This document shows, in pieces, positions 8,513 to 16,994 of a stretch of 36,252 nucleotides of DNA. The number at the start of each line of letters is the position of its first letter. The stretch's first letter is position 1. Location: NCBI GenBank assembly GCA_026707185.1, contig JAPOXI010000063.1, positions 1 through 36,252 on the forward strand. Reading direction: 5' to 3'. The notes beneath the pieces are model-generated. The model had not been told where the DNA came from. It ran no database searches and worked only from the letters and a program-made list of their open reading frames with translations. This DNA is from Chloroflexota bacterium. Its GTDB lineage: Bacteria; Chloroflexota; UBA11872. The position numbers and the translations under genes are program-made.

Positions 8513-11056
8513 GTGCGCTTGTTTCTGAGTCACTCATCGACTGACCGAGGGCTAGTACAACGGGTGCACGACAGCCTCGGTGCAGACGTTGCATGGCTCG
8601 ATATAGCTGAAATTGAGTGGGGCGATTTGTTCTTAGACAGAATCAATAATGCCGTCCAAAAGTGCACCCACTTTGTCCTTTTTTGGAGCAGACATTCGGC
8701 AACGAGTAACTGGGTACGATTGGAACTCCACATGGCCTTCATTCGCATGATGGAGGAGAATGCGATACGCCTTCTTGTCATTCGTTTGGACTCTGCCGGA
8801 CTTCCGCTCCACTTAACGCCTTATCAGCACCTAGATGTTTCAAATAGCTCGCAACCCGAAGCTCGCATAATAGAAGCGATCAAAAACATCACAGATATTC
8901 CCCAGCGAGTAATGCGGAACCGGTTTCTCAATAGGAGCGATGAACTGAGCAGAATGGAACTCGCATTAGATGACCGGGACACCAATGTGATTGTCTTTAC
9001 TGGGTTTGCCGGCATTGGTAAACAGTCTCTTGCTCGGGAAGGTCTTCGACGCTTCTACCAAGGAGCGCAAGCTGTCTTTGTTGATGCTACCGAGGGAACC
9101 GGAATCACTGAATTGGCTCTCTATCTGAATGCTTTGGCTCGTAAAAGAAGCTTGGACGAGAATCTCAGTGTTGAGGAGCTTCGAAATGAACTCCAGTTAT
9201 CCATTGAGTCAATTGCGCGATCAAATAGCTTTCTATTGATAACAAATATACAACACTGGCTAGACAATGATCGCCGGCCGATCGAACCCCTTGCGACAAT
9301 CCTCAAGATCATTCCATCGATCCCTCACTTTACAAGGCATCCATGCTTGCTAACGTCGACAAGAAGACTTTCCATGTCCCAACGACGACAGCCAAATATT
9401 ACAGAAATATGGTTAGACGGCCTACCCAATGCCAGTATAGCTACTCTAGTGATGCATTGGTATGAACTTAATACGGGCAATCAATTAGACCAAGAACACG
9501 CAGATCTAGTGGCGCAACAAGCTTACGGTCATCCAATCGCGGCGAAACTTGCAGCCGGCTTGGTCGCTCAGTATGGCGCTACGTATCTTCAGGAGCATCC
9601 GAAGGAATACGTATCGCTACGCAGAGATCTAGCCAATGCTCTGCTATTGGACTTCGACCTACTCGATTCCACATCCGTGCTCATGAAGGCATTGGCCGCG
9701 GCCGGAGTTCCGCTTCCCTCTGCTATACTAGAGTCCACAGTGGAGGGCGATAATGAGAGATTCCACGCTGCAATCTCTCAGGCCACTGCAGCCGGGCTGC
9801 TAGTCGGATCGAATGGACGACTTCAGATTCATCCACTGATATCGGATCACTTTTGGGATTTGCTACATCGGCAAGACTATTCTGAAATGATTTCCAAACT
9901 AGCAAGAGAAGTCTACGAGTATTCTGAATCAACAGGTGTTGGCTCCGCCGAGTTCAGCCTCCTTATCCCAGTAGTGTTTCGACTATACGCAGCCTCTGGA
10001 GACTGGACCGCTGCCCAGAGAATACGCCAAGATCTTCAAGGTGAGATCGAACGAGCTGCCATATTTCATTATCGACGCAGGAATTACGACCTAGCTTGGG
10101 AATACGTTCGACACGCCCTGGGCGGCTCCAATCCAAGCTGGAACATCAGAATCTACGAAGCAAGGATATTAATTCGCAAAGAGCTTTGGAGTGACGCCAC
10201 TAGAGTACTTACACTAGTACTCAATAGGAGACCCAACGATATAGCGGCATTGCATGCTTTCGGATGGAAGCTACTACGCCAAAGAAAACACCAAGATGCC
10301 CTTCATGCTTTTGCCAAAGTCCTTGCTCAGAGAGAGCATGTCGCTTCACTCAGAGACTCAGCAGAGTGTCTGCACGCCCTAGATCGAGATAACGAAGCGT
10401 TGCGGTTCCTAGATCGTGCCAAGAGAGTTGAGTCTCAAAATCCATATGTACTCGACCTAGAATCTCAGATTCGCGAAGCACGCGGAGAGTTTGACTTGGC
10501 CTATCGGGCTGCCTACGTCGCAATGGTCCGTGATCCCAACAATTGGGTGTTTCACCACCGGCTCGGCAGAATCAACGTCCAACAGAAAATGTACGAGTCA
10601 GCAATTTCGCATTTCCAGCATGCAGTGGATTTGGACAGGAACCTGTTTACTCCGCTCCATGCACTGGCTGCAGCACTTCTCGATGTCGGCGACTTGTCGC
10701 AGGCATCGGATCTGATGGACAGGCTAATGGAGAATGCGGTTACTCTGACACAAAGATCGCTGGTAGTTCATCTTCAAGCAAGAGTTCTAATAGAGCGAGG
10801 AGAGATCAGCGATGCAACGGAGATTCTTGAACGCGAAGTATCGCGCCACCGCAATCTGCTTCCAAATCTTGGCCTCTATGCTGATGCGAAGCTCCGCGAA
10901 TCAAGGCTTATTCGAAATGAGTTTCCTGCAACGGCTAGAGTGGCGGTCGAGACCGCAGCCAATGCCGTGAGACGTGGACTACAGATTGATAGCGATAATC
11001 CTTTCCTGCTTGAGCTTCAAGAACGGATTGAAGGTCTACGATCGGAATCTGACTAG
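8513..11056 (+). CDS. TIR-STAND-TPR immune-receptor-like protein
   Basis: 847 residues, GTG start 8 bases after AAAGGTGG. Residues 1-130 are a TIR domain: FLSHSSTDRGLVQRVHDSLG, WLDIAEIEWGD, then SNWVRLEL, where Glu71 sits at the catalytic glutamate position of NAD-cleaving TIRs. Residues about 140-420 form a STAND/NB-ARC-like NTPase: NRSDELSRMELAL, P-loop GFAGIGKQSL (164-173), LLITNIQHWLD (241-251), and LLTSTRRLS as a sensor-like strand. Two positions are atypical: Gln replaces the usual Thr/Ser after the P-loop Lys, and Asn replaces the Walker B Asp. The C-terminal half (about 500-830) is a TPR-type helical array suited to recognising a phage product. Known TIR-STAND proteins trigger NAD depletion and abortive infection; that role here is inference. 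It is transcribed alone and is less GC-rich than the flanks. Confidence 0.85.
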   Translation: MRLFLSHSSTDRGLVQRVHDSLGADVAWLDIAEIEWGDLFLDRINNAVQKCTHFVLFWSRHSATSNWVRLELHMAFIRMMEENAIRLLVIRLDSAGLPLHLTPYQHLDVSNSSQPEARIIEAIKNITDIPQRVMRNRFLNRSDELSRMELALDDRDTNVIVFTGFAGIGKQSLAREGLRRFYQGAQAVFVDATEGTGITELALYLNALARKRSLDENLSVEELRNELQLSIESIARSNSFLLITNIQHWLDNDRRPIEPLATILKIIPSIPHFTRHPCLLTSTRRLSMSQRRQPNITEIWLDGLPNASIATLVMHWYELNTGNQLDQEHADLVAQQAYGHPIAAKLAAGLVAQYGATYLQEHPKEYVSLRRDLANALLLDFDLLDSTSVLMKALAAAGVPLPSAILESTVEGDNERFHAAISQATAAGLLVGSNGRLQIHPLISDHFWDLLHRQDYSEMISKLAREVYEYSESTGVGSAEFSLLIPVVFRLYAASGDWTAAQRIRQDLQGEIERAAIFHYRRRNYDLAWEYVRHALGGSNPSWNIRIYEARILIRKELWSDATRVLTLVLNRRPNDIAALHAFGWKLLRQRKHQDALHAFAKVLAQREHVASLRDSAECLHALDRDNEALRFLDRAKRVESQNPYVLDLESQIREARGEFDLAYRAAYVAMVRDPNNWVFHHRLGRINVQQKMYESAISHFQHAVDLDRNLFTPLHALAAALLDVGDLSQASDLMDRLMENAVTLTQRSLVVHLQARVLIERGEISDATEILEREVSRHRNLLPNLGLYADAKLRESRLIRNEFPATARVAVETAANAVRRGLQIDSDNPFLLELQERIEGLRSESD

Positions 11057-11646
11057 GATTGGGGGGCAATCGAAGTGAGAATCGTCAGCTTGCTATGCAA
11101 TCTTCTAGCGATTCTTTCGGTGCAATCTAAGCGTCTCTGAGGGACTGTAACGGCCGGGGTCGAGACGCTTGGTAAGCCATGTTGAGACCTGTGAGCCTTC
11201 GTCGAGCGCGCGCCGTTGAAATTGGTGACCATTACCGGCCAGTCCGGATAGACGCGCTGGAGTCACGGGTTGGTGCCACGACCGTATCCGCACCCTGAAG
11301 AGTCAGCTTGGCCGTGTAGCGGCTGTGGCTTCGCGCGATGGTGGCTGAGCTGGCTGAAGAAGCACCGTTGGAGTTTGGTGCGGGTCGGCACGACATTGAC
11401 AGGGAACCCCGGTTGCCGGTCAATCACGGCGGCCCCCGTCAAACCTGATGGGACAGCGCGGGGGCGGCATCGACCGCCACCGCGGCGCGGCAGGCGACGG
11501 GTCACTAGCTTTTCCAAAGTCGGGACCAGGGGCACCAGCCTGACCCGCGACATCGAACGCCGGCCACACGCTCCCCCGCGCTTCCCGACGTCCGGCCAAC
11601 GGTCGGCGGCAGCTTGCAGGGCGCCGCCGACGCGGGAGGCAGGATC
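11057..11646. other. Intergenic between TIR gene and recombinase
   Basis: Apart from the inverted repeat at 11127-11172, no gene is supported. Composition rises steadily toward the recombinase. The long minus-strand frame covering this and the recombinase is a GC artefact. Confidence 0.4.
11127..11172. repeat. Long-arm inverted repeat after the TIR gene
   Basis: AAGCGTCTC at 11129-11137 pairs perfectly with GAGACGCTT at 11162-11170. A G-T and a C-G pair extend the stem to eleven. The loop is 24 bases. It lies about 70 bases past the stop at 11056 and where composition switches to very GC-rich. It may be a terminator-like structure or the edge of the inserted cassette. It has no T run. Confidence 0.45.
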
Positions 11647-12744
11647 ATGGGTGACATGCCGATTGGGACCAGCGCGCCGCTGGCTGAGGCCATCGCGGAA
11701 TACCTGGCGGCCTGCGAGGCCGAGGGCCAGTCGCGCGCCACGCTGAGCTGGAAACGCGCGGTGTTGCGCCGCTTCACGGACTACGCCGACCGCGAGGCGG
11801 CGGGCGATGTGGGGGACCTGACCCTCGAGCTGGCCCGGCGCTGGCAGCGCCACCGGCGCACGGCCCCGATGGCGCGCCCGCGGCGCACGCCGGGCCACGA
11901 GGGCGAGCGTCGAGCCGCCCACACGGTCAACGGCTACTGCCGCGTGCTGCGCGCCTTCGCCGGCTGGCTGGCCGAGGCGGCGTACGTGGACGCCCATCCC
12001 CTGGAAAAGTTTCGCCCGGGGCGGCTGCCGACGCGCGAGGTCGAGCCCATCGCCGCGGACGACCAGCAGCGCCTGCTGTACGCCTGCGATCCGCGCGCGC
12101 CCCCGGGGCTGCGCGACCTGGCCATCCTCAGCGTGCTGCTCGATACCGGGCTCCGCTCCTCCGAGCTCTGCCGCCTGCGCGTGGCGGACCTGGACTTGGC
12201 CTCCGGCGAGGTGCGGGTGCGCGGGGGCAAAGGCGCCCGCGACCGCACGGTGGCGCTGGGCCAGCGTGCGCGGTCCATGGTGGATCGGTATCTGCAGCTG
12301 GCGCGCCCCTGGCCGGACGACCCGCACCCCGACGCGGATCGGGCGTTTCTGACGCGCCAGCGGCGACCGCTGACGCGCTACACCCTGGGGCGCGTGCTCA
12401 AGCGCCTGGCGGCGCGGGCCAACGTGGCGCACGTCCACCCGCATCGCTTTCGCCACACCTTCGGCGTGACCTACCTCCGCGCCGGCGGCGACGTGCTGAC
12501 GCTGCAGCGCATTCTGGGCCACACGACCCTGACCATGGTGAACCACTACCTCCATCTCGCCTCGTCCGATGTGGTGAGCCGCCACCGGGCGCACTCCCCC
12601 CTGGACCGGCTGCCCAATGGGCGGACCTTCCGCCGAGCGGCGCGCACCGGGCGCCGTGCCGCCAGCGCCCGCATCGTCGCCGTCAAGGGCGGGCACTTCG
12701 TGCTGCGCACGGAACGCGGCGACCTGATTGAAATCGCCACCTAG
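11647..12744 (+). CDS. Tyrosine recombinase (XerC/D-like integrase)
   Basis: 365 residues from the ATG at 11647, which follows a strong GGGAGG site; an upstream TTG at 11614 is less likely. The N-terminal SAM-like core-binding domain spans about residues 8-130 (EYLAACEAEGQSRATLSWKR). The catalytic domain carries the full set: Arg170 in DTGLRSSEL, Lys195 in GGKGARDR, His266-x-x-Arg269 in HPHRFRHTF, His292 in LGHTTLTMV and nucleophile Tyr301 in NHYLHL. All catalytic residues are intact, so it should be active. A short basic tail follows (RAARTGRRAASARIV). Base composition is far more GC-rich than the neighbouring island genes, which marks it as a separate arrival or a resident gene that gathered the island. 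A perfect inverted repeat follows six bases after the stop. Confidence 0.92.
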   Translation: MGDMPIGTSAPLAEAIAEYLAACEAEGQSRATLSWKRAVLRRFTDYADREAAGDVGDLTLELARRWQRHRRTAPMARPRRTPGHEGERRAAHTVNGYCRVLRAFAGWLAEAAYVDAHPLEKFRPGRLPTREVEPIAADDQQRLLYACDPRAPPGLRDLAILSVLLDTGLRSSELCRLRVADLDLASGEVRVRGGKGARDRTVALGQRARSMVDRYLQLARPWPDDPHPDADRAFLTRQRRPLTRYTLGRVLKRLAARANVAHVHPHRFRHTFGVTYLRAGGDVLTLQRILGHTTLTMVNHYLHLASSDVVSRHRAHSPLDRLPNGRTFRRAARTGRRAASARIVAVKGGHFVLRTERGDLIEIAT

Positions 12745-12749
12745 GGCGA

Positions 12750-12780
12750 CCGTCGGCGCCGGATCTCCGGGCGCCGACGG
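12750..12780. terminator. Perfect 11-bp inverted repeat after the recombinase
   Basis: CCGTCGGCGCC at 12750-12760 pairs without mismatch with GGCGCCGACGG at 12770-12780 around a 9-base loop. It starts six bases after the recombinase stop. There is no T run, so it is either a weak terminator or a protein-binding or crossover-type site of the recombinase. Confidence 0.45.
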
Positions 12781-12880
12781 GCCGGGCGACCCGCGAGGCG
12801 GGCAGGTCCCGCCCTGCCGGCGCCCCGGATCATGGATTCCTGTATTCCCCGCGGGGCAGCCCGGACCGATCGTAGGGGCC

Positions 12881-13303
12881 ATGGCGAGGACATCGGGGAC
12901 AGCGCGACGCCACCGCGCCCAGCCGGGTCGCCGGTCGCTGGCGGAGTGGACCCGCCTGGTGGATACCTGTCTGCGGGATCTCGACCGCCCCATGCGGCTG
13001 CGGCGATCGCCGCTGGTCAAGCTGCCTGGCGTGCTCCGGTTCGCCAACCGGCGCCATCCCAACAACCCCCATGGCCGCGTGCTCGCGCTGCAGGAACTCG
13101 TGATGCGCGCCGTCGATGTCTCGCTCCCCGCCCTGTCCCCACGCGAACGCGTATTCCTTGAGCGATACGCCAGCGGCCAGTCCATTGCCGCGATTGGCCG
13201 CGAGATGGGGATGAGCCGCTCGCATCTTTCCAGTGTCTACCGACCGACCGTGGGCGAGGCGGTCGCGGTGGCGCTCCGCAGCCTCGTCGATGCGACGACG
13301 TGA
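12881..13303 (+). CDS. Small helix-turn-helix protein (sigma region 4-like)
   Basis: 140 residues from ATG 12881, after GTAGGGGCC; longer in-frame starts at 12728 would run through the hairpin and are unlikely. The N-terminus is basic. The C-terminal third, SPRERVFLERYASGQSIAAI followed by GREMGMSRSHLSSVYR (about 86-121), has the shape of sigma-70 region 4 or a LuxR/MerR-style HTH: an ERxxL..Y.xG.S...IG..MG.SRSH...V pattern. No other sigma region is present. It follows the recombinase in the same orientation with the same extreme GC content, so the two probably form one cassette. It may control the recombinase or act as a directionality factor. That role is inference. Confidence 0.65.
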   Translation: MARTSGTARRHRAQPGRRSLAEWTRLVDTCLRDLDRPMRLRRSPLVKLPGVLRFANRRHPNNPHGRVLALQELVMRAVDVSLPALSPRERVFLERYASGQSIAAIGREMGMSRSHLSSVYRPTVGEAVAVALRSLVDATT

Positions 13304-14247
13304 TCGCCGCGGCCTTGGGCCCGTGGTGGGCACGACGCGGGCGAAGGCCCGGCCCGCCCGCCGGGGGACGCAGAGGGTGGGGAGACCACAGGAATCCCCT
13401 GATAGTTACGCGAGGCGACGCCGGCGGTTTTGTCGGAACATTGCTCGCAGGACGCAATTGCTCCGGGTTCTGTGGGTCTTGGAATGTCGCAATTGCGAGA
13501 CGACGGTGTTGTCGCGCGAGGCGACGGGGTCTGCGACGTAGCTGGCGTCGCCGGAAGCTCCGTGTCGCCGTGTGCCACGGAACGGTGATGCGCCGGCGCA
13601 TGCAGTCGTCCGTAGATCGCGACGGTCGTGAGTCTCGGATCGACAAGGTCTTGGACATGACGGATGCGTGTCCTCTCTCGGGCACGAGGTGTCCTTGAAC
13701 GCATTCCTCGACGGATCAGCAGCGGTGCCGCTTCTCATCGCCAGACGCACACAGGCTCCCTGCAGCACGCGATGCGTTCCGGCCGCTGCGGACGTGGGAT
13801 TCGCTGCTGTTTCGGATTACTACCTGGAGGGCACCTGGCACCACTGCGAAGTCTCTGGCCAGGCGCGTCACACTCCAGCCTGAGCGAGGCGTGAAGGTTG
13901 TGGAGTCGCAATCTAGATATGCCGAAGGCTCACCAGCGAAGTCCTGCCAGGGCCATCCTCGCGAGCAAGCGCGACAGCATCAGATGCTTGGTCGACTCGC
14001 CCAGCTGGCGCCGCACAGGCGTGCTCGCTCCCGGACAATTCGCATTCAGCTCGCTGACAGTAGAGGTTCGGCGCGCAGATCACATGGGGGTGTCGGGGCT
14101 ATAGGGTCACCCTCAACACGCCATACCCCGGCAGTTCGTTCCTGAATGATTGGGATCGTGCTCAAGGGCTCGCGCGGGCAATTCGCCGGAGGCCGATCTG
14201 AGGGTCGTTCAGATACCCTTGAAGTCATCCGACTCGGAGGACTTGCG
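13304..14247. other. Gene-poor stretch between recombinase cassette and glycosylase
   Basis: No supported gene. A frame at 13668-13883 is open, but its translation matches nothing I know. The palindrome CGCAATTGC occurs in this stretch near 13454 and again near 13488. The start of the following glycosylase is fixed by GGAGG at 14236-14240. Confidence 0.35.
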
Positions 14248-14931
14248 ATGCCGCAGTCTCCCGACGTAGAGCCGGTGCTGGCGAATCGGCCGAGGATCAC
14301 GCGGGCGCTGCTTCGCTGGGGCCGCCGCAATGCACGCGCATTCCCATGGCGGGAAGAACTGCCTCTCTGGCAGGCGCTGATCGCCGAGGTGATGTTGCAG
14401 CGCACGCGCGCGGAGCAGGTGGTTCCGACGTTTAACGAGTTTTGTGTTCGGTACCCGAGCCCATCAGCACTGGCCCGCGCCAGCAACGAGGAACTCTCCG
14501 GGCTGGTGAAGCCTCTGGGCCTCCGCTGGCGGGCTCGCTTGTTGCACCGTCTCGCACAGAGGATTGCTCAAATGGACGGGTCGCTACCGCTCGATCAGCA
14601 GGCTCTCGAGGCGCTTCCCGGTGTGGGCCCGTACGCGGCCGGCGCCATGCTGTCTCTGCACGCCAACCGCCGGGCGGTGCTCATCGACTCAAACTTCGTG
14701 CGGGTTCTCTCCCGGCTGGTCGGAGTCGCCTATGACGGCGAGACACGTCGAAAGCGCTGGATCCGCGACTTGTCCGAGGCCTTTACACCGCCTCGCGCAC
14801 ATCGCGCCTACAACTATGCGGTGCTTGACCTAGCAGCGCTCGTGTGCAGGCCCCGTACGCCCGACTGCGGTCAATGCCCCGTTCTCAGCTGGTGCGCGAC
14901 GGGGCCAGCGCGGCTCGGTAGCAACTCCTGA
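14248..14931 (+). CDS. HhH-GPD DNA glycosylase, Mig-like (T:G mismatch) or MutY-like
   Basis: 227 residues from ATG 14248, seven bases after GGAGG; an upstream in-frame ATG (14146) has no such site. Landmarks in order: RRNARAFPWRE, EVMLQRTRAEQVV, the helix-hairpin-helix LPGVGPYAAGA with Tyr in the slot that is Lys in endonuclease III, LIDSNFVRVLSR with the catalytic Asp, and a four-cysteine 4Fe-4S loop, C-x6-C-x2-C-x5-C (CRPRTPDCGQCPVLSWC). Full MutY proteins are about 350 residues with a NUDIX-like C-terminal domain that recognises 8-oxoG. That domain is absent. The short length, FPWR entry and D-x-NFVRV motif resemble Mig, the T/G-mismatch thymine glycosylase carried beside a cytosine methyltransferase on a methanogen plasmid. 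Repair of deaminated 5-methylcytosine is therefore the preferred role. Confidence 0.82.
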   Translation: MPQSPDVEPVLANRPRITRALLRWGRRNARAFPWREELPLWQALIAEVMLQRTRAEQVVPTFNEFCVRYPSPSALARASNEELSGLVKPLGLRWRARLLHRLAQRIAQMDGSLPLDQQALEALPGVGPYAAGAMLSLHANRRAVLIDSNFVRVLSRLVGVAYDGETRRKRWIRDLSEAFTPPRAHRAYNYAVLDLAALVCRPRTPDCGQCPVLSWCATGPARLGSNS

Positions 14932-15511
14932 TTTTCAGGGTGCCGCCTCGCTGCGATGAATCGGCTCGACGCGCTGGACGCTTGTCCAGGGGCCGCTTAC
15001 CTGCAAGTGCCAGATGGCGAGGCACCGAAAGAGCGATCCGTGGGCCCGCCGGAAAAGAGCAAGGGTCTCTCGAACCTTGAGCGGATGCTGCCATGCATCG
15101 ACCGGAACTCCACGTCACAAAACCGCACCGCTTGGGCGAGTATGAGCGCCTTCGCCTGAGAACCAGTTGAGCCGTTATATGGCGCCATTGATTCCCACAC
15201 GAATCGACCGCACACGAGGCAAGTGATCCGTTAAGGCTATTCCGGCAATGAGTCGATAGTTCCGTATCTGTCCCATTTGGCAGACCATGTCACATCGGGA
15301 TAGGTGGGTGTGCGACGTTTGCCTGCCGGGTGTTTGGAGCCAATCGTCGGATTGGGCGGACCGACCCTCCCCGGTGTTCGCGTTCGTAGTTCTAGTCGTA
15401 TATTGGACCGCCTCGAGCTGGTCTTGTGCCGGGCAGCGCGAGCCCTTCGCACGAAACCTTCAGGTACGAATCGTGGGCGAGCCCCACTTGTCCAGAGATC
15501 AAGGTGACCGC
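14932..15511. other. Intergenic before the MORC/Z1 operon
   Basis: No supported gene. In-frame sequence upstream of 15512 is open back to 15287, but the encoded extension has no match to the ATPase family. A minus-strand frame starting MCGRF at 15215 resembles the SRAP opening only by chance. The operon promoter should lie here. I do not see unambiguous boxes. Confidence 0.35.
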
Positions 15512-16984
15512 ATGCGTACCGTCGAGGTTGCACCGAGACCCTCAGCGCTGATTGAGAGCATGAGGGACATCGGGTACTCACTCGGGACAGCTCTTGCGGA
15601 CCTCGTTGACAACTCGCTCACGGCCGGCGCCGGTACTGTACGGATCTTCGCTAACGCAGCAGGCCCCGAGTTGAGAGTCGGCATTCTCGACGACGGATCA
15701 GGCATGAGCGAAGACACGCTTCTAAGCGCAATGCGGCTCGGAGCCAGGAGTCCCCTTGACGACAGGGAGCGGTCAGACCTCGGGCGCTTCGGCTTGGGAC
15801 TAAAGACCGCATCCTTCTCGCAATGCAGGTCGCTGTCCGTCGTATCCCGACGCAACGAACAGGCCTTCGGCGCCAGGTGGGACCTTGACTACGTCGCCGA
15901 GACAGATGAGTGGCGAGTTCAAGTGCTGGACGACCTGGCGGCCATCCCCTGGACCCAGAAACTCGGGAAGCGCGGAACGCTTGTCGTCTGGGAAAAGCTG
16001 GTGGGAGACGGGGATGCTGGCAGAGACCAGGGCGAATTCGTGCGCCAACTTGACGAGGCCCGTACTCACCTAGAGCTGGTCTTCCACAGGTTTCTTGCCG
16101 GAGAGCCGGGCCTGAAGAAGATAAACATCCTGCTGAATGAGCGGCCTCTGGAACCCGTTGACCCGTTTCATGCCTCGCACCCGGCAACAATAGTTGGACC
16201 AGTTGAACGGATTCTGGTAAACGACGAGATCGTGGTCGTCCAGCCCTTCACGCTACCCCACCACAGCAAGGTCCGGCCGGCGGACTGGGAACGATACGCG
16301 CGTGCCGAGGGCTACGTGAAGAATCAGGGCTTCTACGTGTACCGGGAGAAGCGTCTGATCATCCACGGCACGTGGTTTGGCCTGGCTCGACAGACCGAGT
16401 TGACCAAGCTGGCTCGTGTGCGGATTGACATGCCGAACACTCTTGACAGGGCATGGAAGATTGATATCAAGAAGGCCTCGGCCCAGCTTCCTCCGCCAAT
16501 GAGACGACGTCTGGCAAAGATCATTGAACCACTGGGCGCCGCCTCCCGGCGGGTGTACACGACTCGCGGTCGAAGGCTGGTGGAGAACAGCCGAGTCCCA
16601 TTCTGGAGCAGAATCCAGGTAGAAAACGGAATCCTCTACAGAATCAACGAACAACATCCCATGGTTGCCGACATCACCTCCCGCCTGGAGTCGGATGCCG
16701 AAATCGATCTCCTTCGACTGCTTGAGATTGCCGGCTCCGCACTGCCGATGGACGCCCTGTTCGCGGACATGGGAGGAACACCGGATCGGATGGGAAACGC
16801 GACAACGTCCGACGACTCCTTGCACTTGGCAGCCGTCACCACTTTCCGGTTCTTGACCGATTCCGGTGAGCCGGCAGAGAGGGCCCTCTCGGCAATGAGA
16901 GACACAGAGCCGTTTAGATCCAACTGGGACCGCACCCGAGAGATTCTCAGTAATGAGGCGTCGGATGCGGGGACTGTAGCCTAG
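15512..16984 (+). CDS. MutL/MORC-like GHKL ATPase
   Basis: 490 residues from ATG 15512, just after AAGGTGA. The GHKL ATPase motifs are complete: N-box ALADLVDNSLTAGA (about 28-40), G1 DDGSGMS (60-66), and G2 LGRFGLGLKTASFS (90-103). The last is characteristic of the MORC-like and MutL-like ATPases found in restriction-modification operons. The S5-like transducer region follows (KINILLNERPLEPVD, then a conserved FYVYREKRLI). The C-terminal part has no nuclease motif. Such ATPases dimerise on ATP binding and are thought to clamp DNA and couple its recognition to the associated helicase and nuclease. The stop is followed ten bases later by the Z1 gene, with AGGAGAGA between them. Confidence 0.9.
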   Translation: MRTVEVAPRPSALIESMRDIGYSLGTALADLVDNSLTAGAGTVRIFANAAGPELRVGILDDGSGMSEDTLLSAMRLGARSPLDDRERSDLGRFGLGLKTASFSQCRSLSVVSRRNEQAFGARWDLDYVAETDEWRVQVLDDLAAIPWTQKLGKRGTLVVWEKLVGDGDAGRDQGEFVRQLDEARTHLELVFHRFLAGEPGLKKINILLNERPLEPVDPFHASHPATIVGPVERILVNDEIVVVQPFTLPHHSKVRPADWERYARAEGYVKNQGFYVYREKRLIIHGTWFGLARQTELTKLARVRIDMPNTLDRAWKIDIKKASAQLPPPMRRRLAKIIEPLGAASRRVYTTRGRRLVENSRVPFWSRIQVENGILYRINEQHPMVADITSRLESDAEIDLLRLLEIAGSALPMDALFADMGGTPDRMGNATTSDDSLHLAAVTTFRFLTDSGEPAERALSAMRDTEPFRSNWDRTREILSNEASDAGTVA

Positions 16985-16994
16985 GAGAGAAGCC